Position numbers and translations under genes: made by a program | Shown here: positions 63,431 through 64,000 of the stretch, one piece after another | Position numbering within the stretch: position 1 is the first letter of the stretch | Layout of the letters: every line of letters begins with the position of its first letter | Assembly: GCF_001865575.2 (NCBI RefSeq) | Contig: NZ_CP017561.2 | Span: forward strand, 3,581,993-3,645,992 | DNA: 64,000 nucleotides | Direction: 5' to 3' | Source of the DNA: Paraburkholderia sprentiae WSM5005 | Lineage (GTDB): Bacteria; Pseudomonadota; Gammaproteobacteria; Burkholderiales; Burkholderiaceae | Notes under the pieces: model-generated | Seen by the model: the letters and a program-made list of their open reading frames with translations, nothing else | Databases searched by the model: none | What the model was told of the DNA's origin: nothing

Positions 63431-64000
63431 ATGAACGAATTCTGGCAACACTGTTCCGCATTGCTGGAGCGTGAGCTCACGCCCCAGCAGTACGTGACGT
63501 GGATCAAACCCTTGGCCCCAGTCGCCTTCGACGCCGATGCGAATACGTTGAGCATTGCCGCGCCGAACCGCTTCAAGCTCGACTGGGTCAAGAGCCAGTT
63601 CTCGGGCCGCATCGCCGATATGGCGCGCGATTTCTGGCACGCGCCGGTGGACGTGCAATTTGTACTAGATCCGAAGGCGGGCATGCGCGGCCCGTCTGCG
63701 GCGGTGCCGGCTTCGTCGTCCATCCGCCCCGCTTCGGCCGCGCCGCAGGGCGGCAATGCCGGCGGCGTCGCAGCTGTGGATGCGGCTGTAGGAGCCGTGC
63801 AGGCCGCGCATGCCGCGCGCGTGAATCCCGCAGCCGCGGCAGCGGCGCTCGCCGCGCAAAACGCGAATGCGCGCAGCGCTGCCGACGACGCAGCCGACCT
63901 CGATCTGCCGAGTCTCGACGCGAACGAAGCCGCCGCCGGGCGCCGCGCGTGGCGTCCGGGCCAAGGCGCGGGCGCGGCGGCGGGCAGCGAGAACGACTCG
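63431..64000 (+). CDS. dnaA: chromosomal replication initiator DnaA, 3' end outside window
   Basis: The first 190 codons. Domain I is clear ([69 protein letters not shown]). From about residue 95 an Ala/Gly/Ser/Asn-rich linker (domain II) runs to the window edge and is long for the protein, as in other Burkholderia. The AAA+ and DNA-binding domains lie outside. DnaA melts the origin and recruits the helicase. The gene diverges from rpmH. Confidence 0.97.
   Translation, partial: MNEFWQHCSALLERELTPQQYVTWIKPLAPVAFDADANTLSIAAPNRFKLDWVKSQFSGRIADMARDFWHAPVDVQFVLDPKAGMRGPSAAVPASSSIRPASAAPQGGNAGGVAAVDAAVGAVQAAHAARVNPAAAAAALAAQNANARSAADDAADLDLPSLDANEAAAGRRAWRPGQGAGAAAGSENDS

Overview
The window is chromosomal DNA from a high-GC betaproteobacterium of the Burkholderia/Paraburkholderia group. 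The evidence is the dnaA | rpmH-rnpA-yidD-yidC-mnmE block at the right end, a Burkholderia-type type II secretion cluster with an inverted gspC, a small Burkholderia-family protein (DUF3717) beside an OmpR-type two-component system, and a GbpR-like regulator beside an arabinose-type ABC transporter. Genus-level placement is inference. No tRNA, rRNA, CRISPR array, complete insertion sequence or complete prophage was seen.

Layout. 0-8.5 kb: end of a branched-chain-amino-acid-type ABC operon, a GMC oxidoreductase, mmsA with a divergent LysR regulator, a CYTH protein, an Lrp regulator and an orphan phhB. 8.5-17.8 kb: DUF3717 protein, two-component system, a SET-domain lysine methyltransferase-like protein, an old yellow enzyme, a glutamine amidotransferase, a MarR regulator with a cysteine cluster, YbdK and a CPA2 antiporter. 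17.8-18.7 kb: an intergenic region with clustered DnaA boxes, a tandem 8-mer and a long hairpin, which is a candidate replication origin. 18.7-23.4 kb: mnmC, HU, a His-rich COG0523 GTPase and a lytic transglycosylase. 23.9-35.7 kb: gspDEF, inverted gspC, gspGHIJKLMN. 35.7-41 kb: an efflux outer-membrane protein, a MarR regulator and a DHA2 (EmrB-like) pump, with no membrane-fusion protein gene between them. 41-45.2 kb: gshA and an alkA-ada alkylation-repair pair. 45.5 kb: a strong small-RNA candidate carrying two anti-Shine-Dalgarno CTCCTCC motifs. 45.7-53.4 kb: VOC protein, YaeQ, a GbpR-like LysR, an aldehyde dehydrogenase whose catalytic residues are replaced, and araFGH. 53.4-58 kb: small membrane or exported proteins, a HIT protein, a frameshifted AraC/GlxA-type remnant and a tyrosine-recombinase-family integrase that has lost its tyrosine. 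58-64 kb: mnmE, a phage-type regulator, yidC, yidD, rnpA, rpmH and the start of dnaA.

Most of the window is ordinary core chromosome. The parts most worth checking are the anti-SD small RNA at 45.5 kb, the DnaA-box cluster at 18.4-18.7 kb (genes to its left run mainly leftward, and HU and most gsp genes to its right run rightward), the SET protein with a histone-like lysine tail, the aldehyde dehydrogenase with a dead-looking active site, and the defective integrase lying beside an SGI1-type attachment sequence at the 3' end of mnmE.
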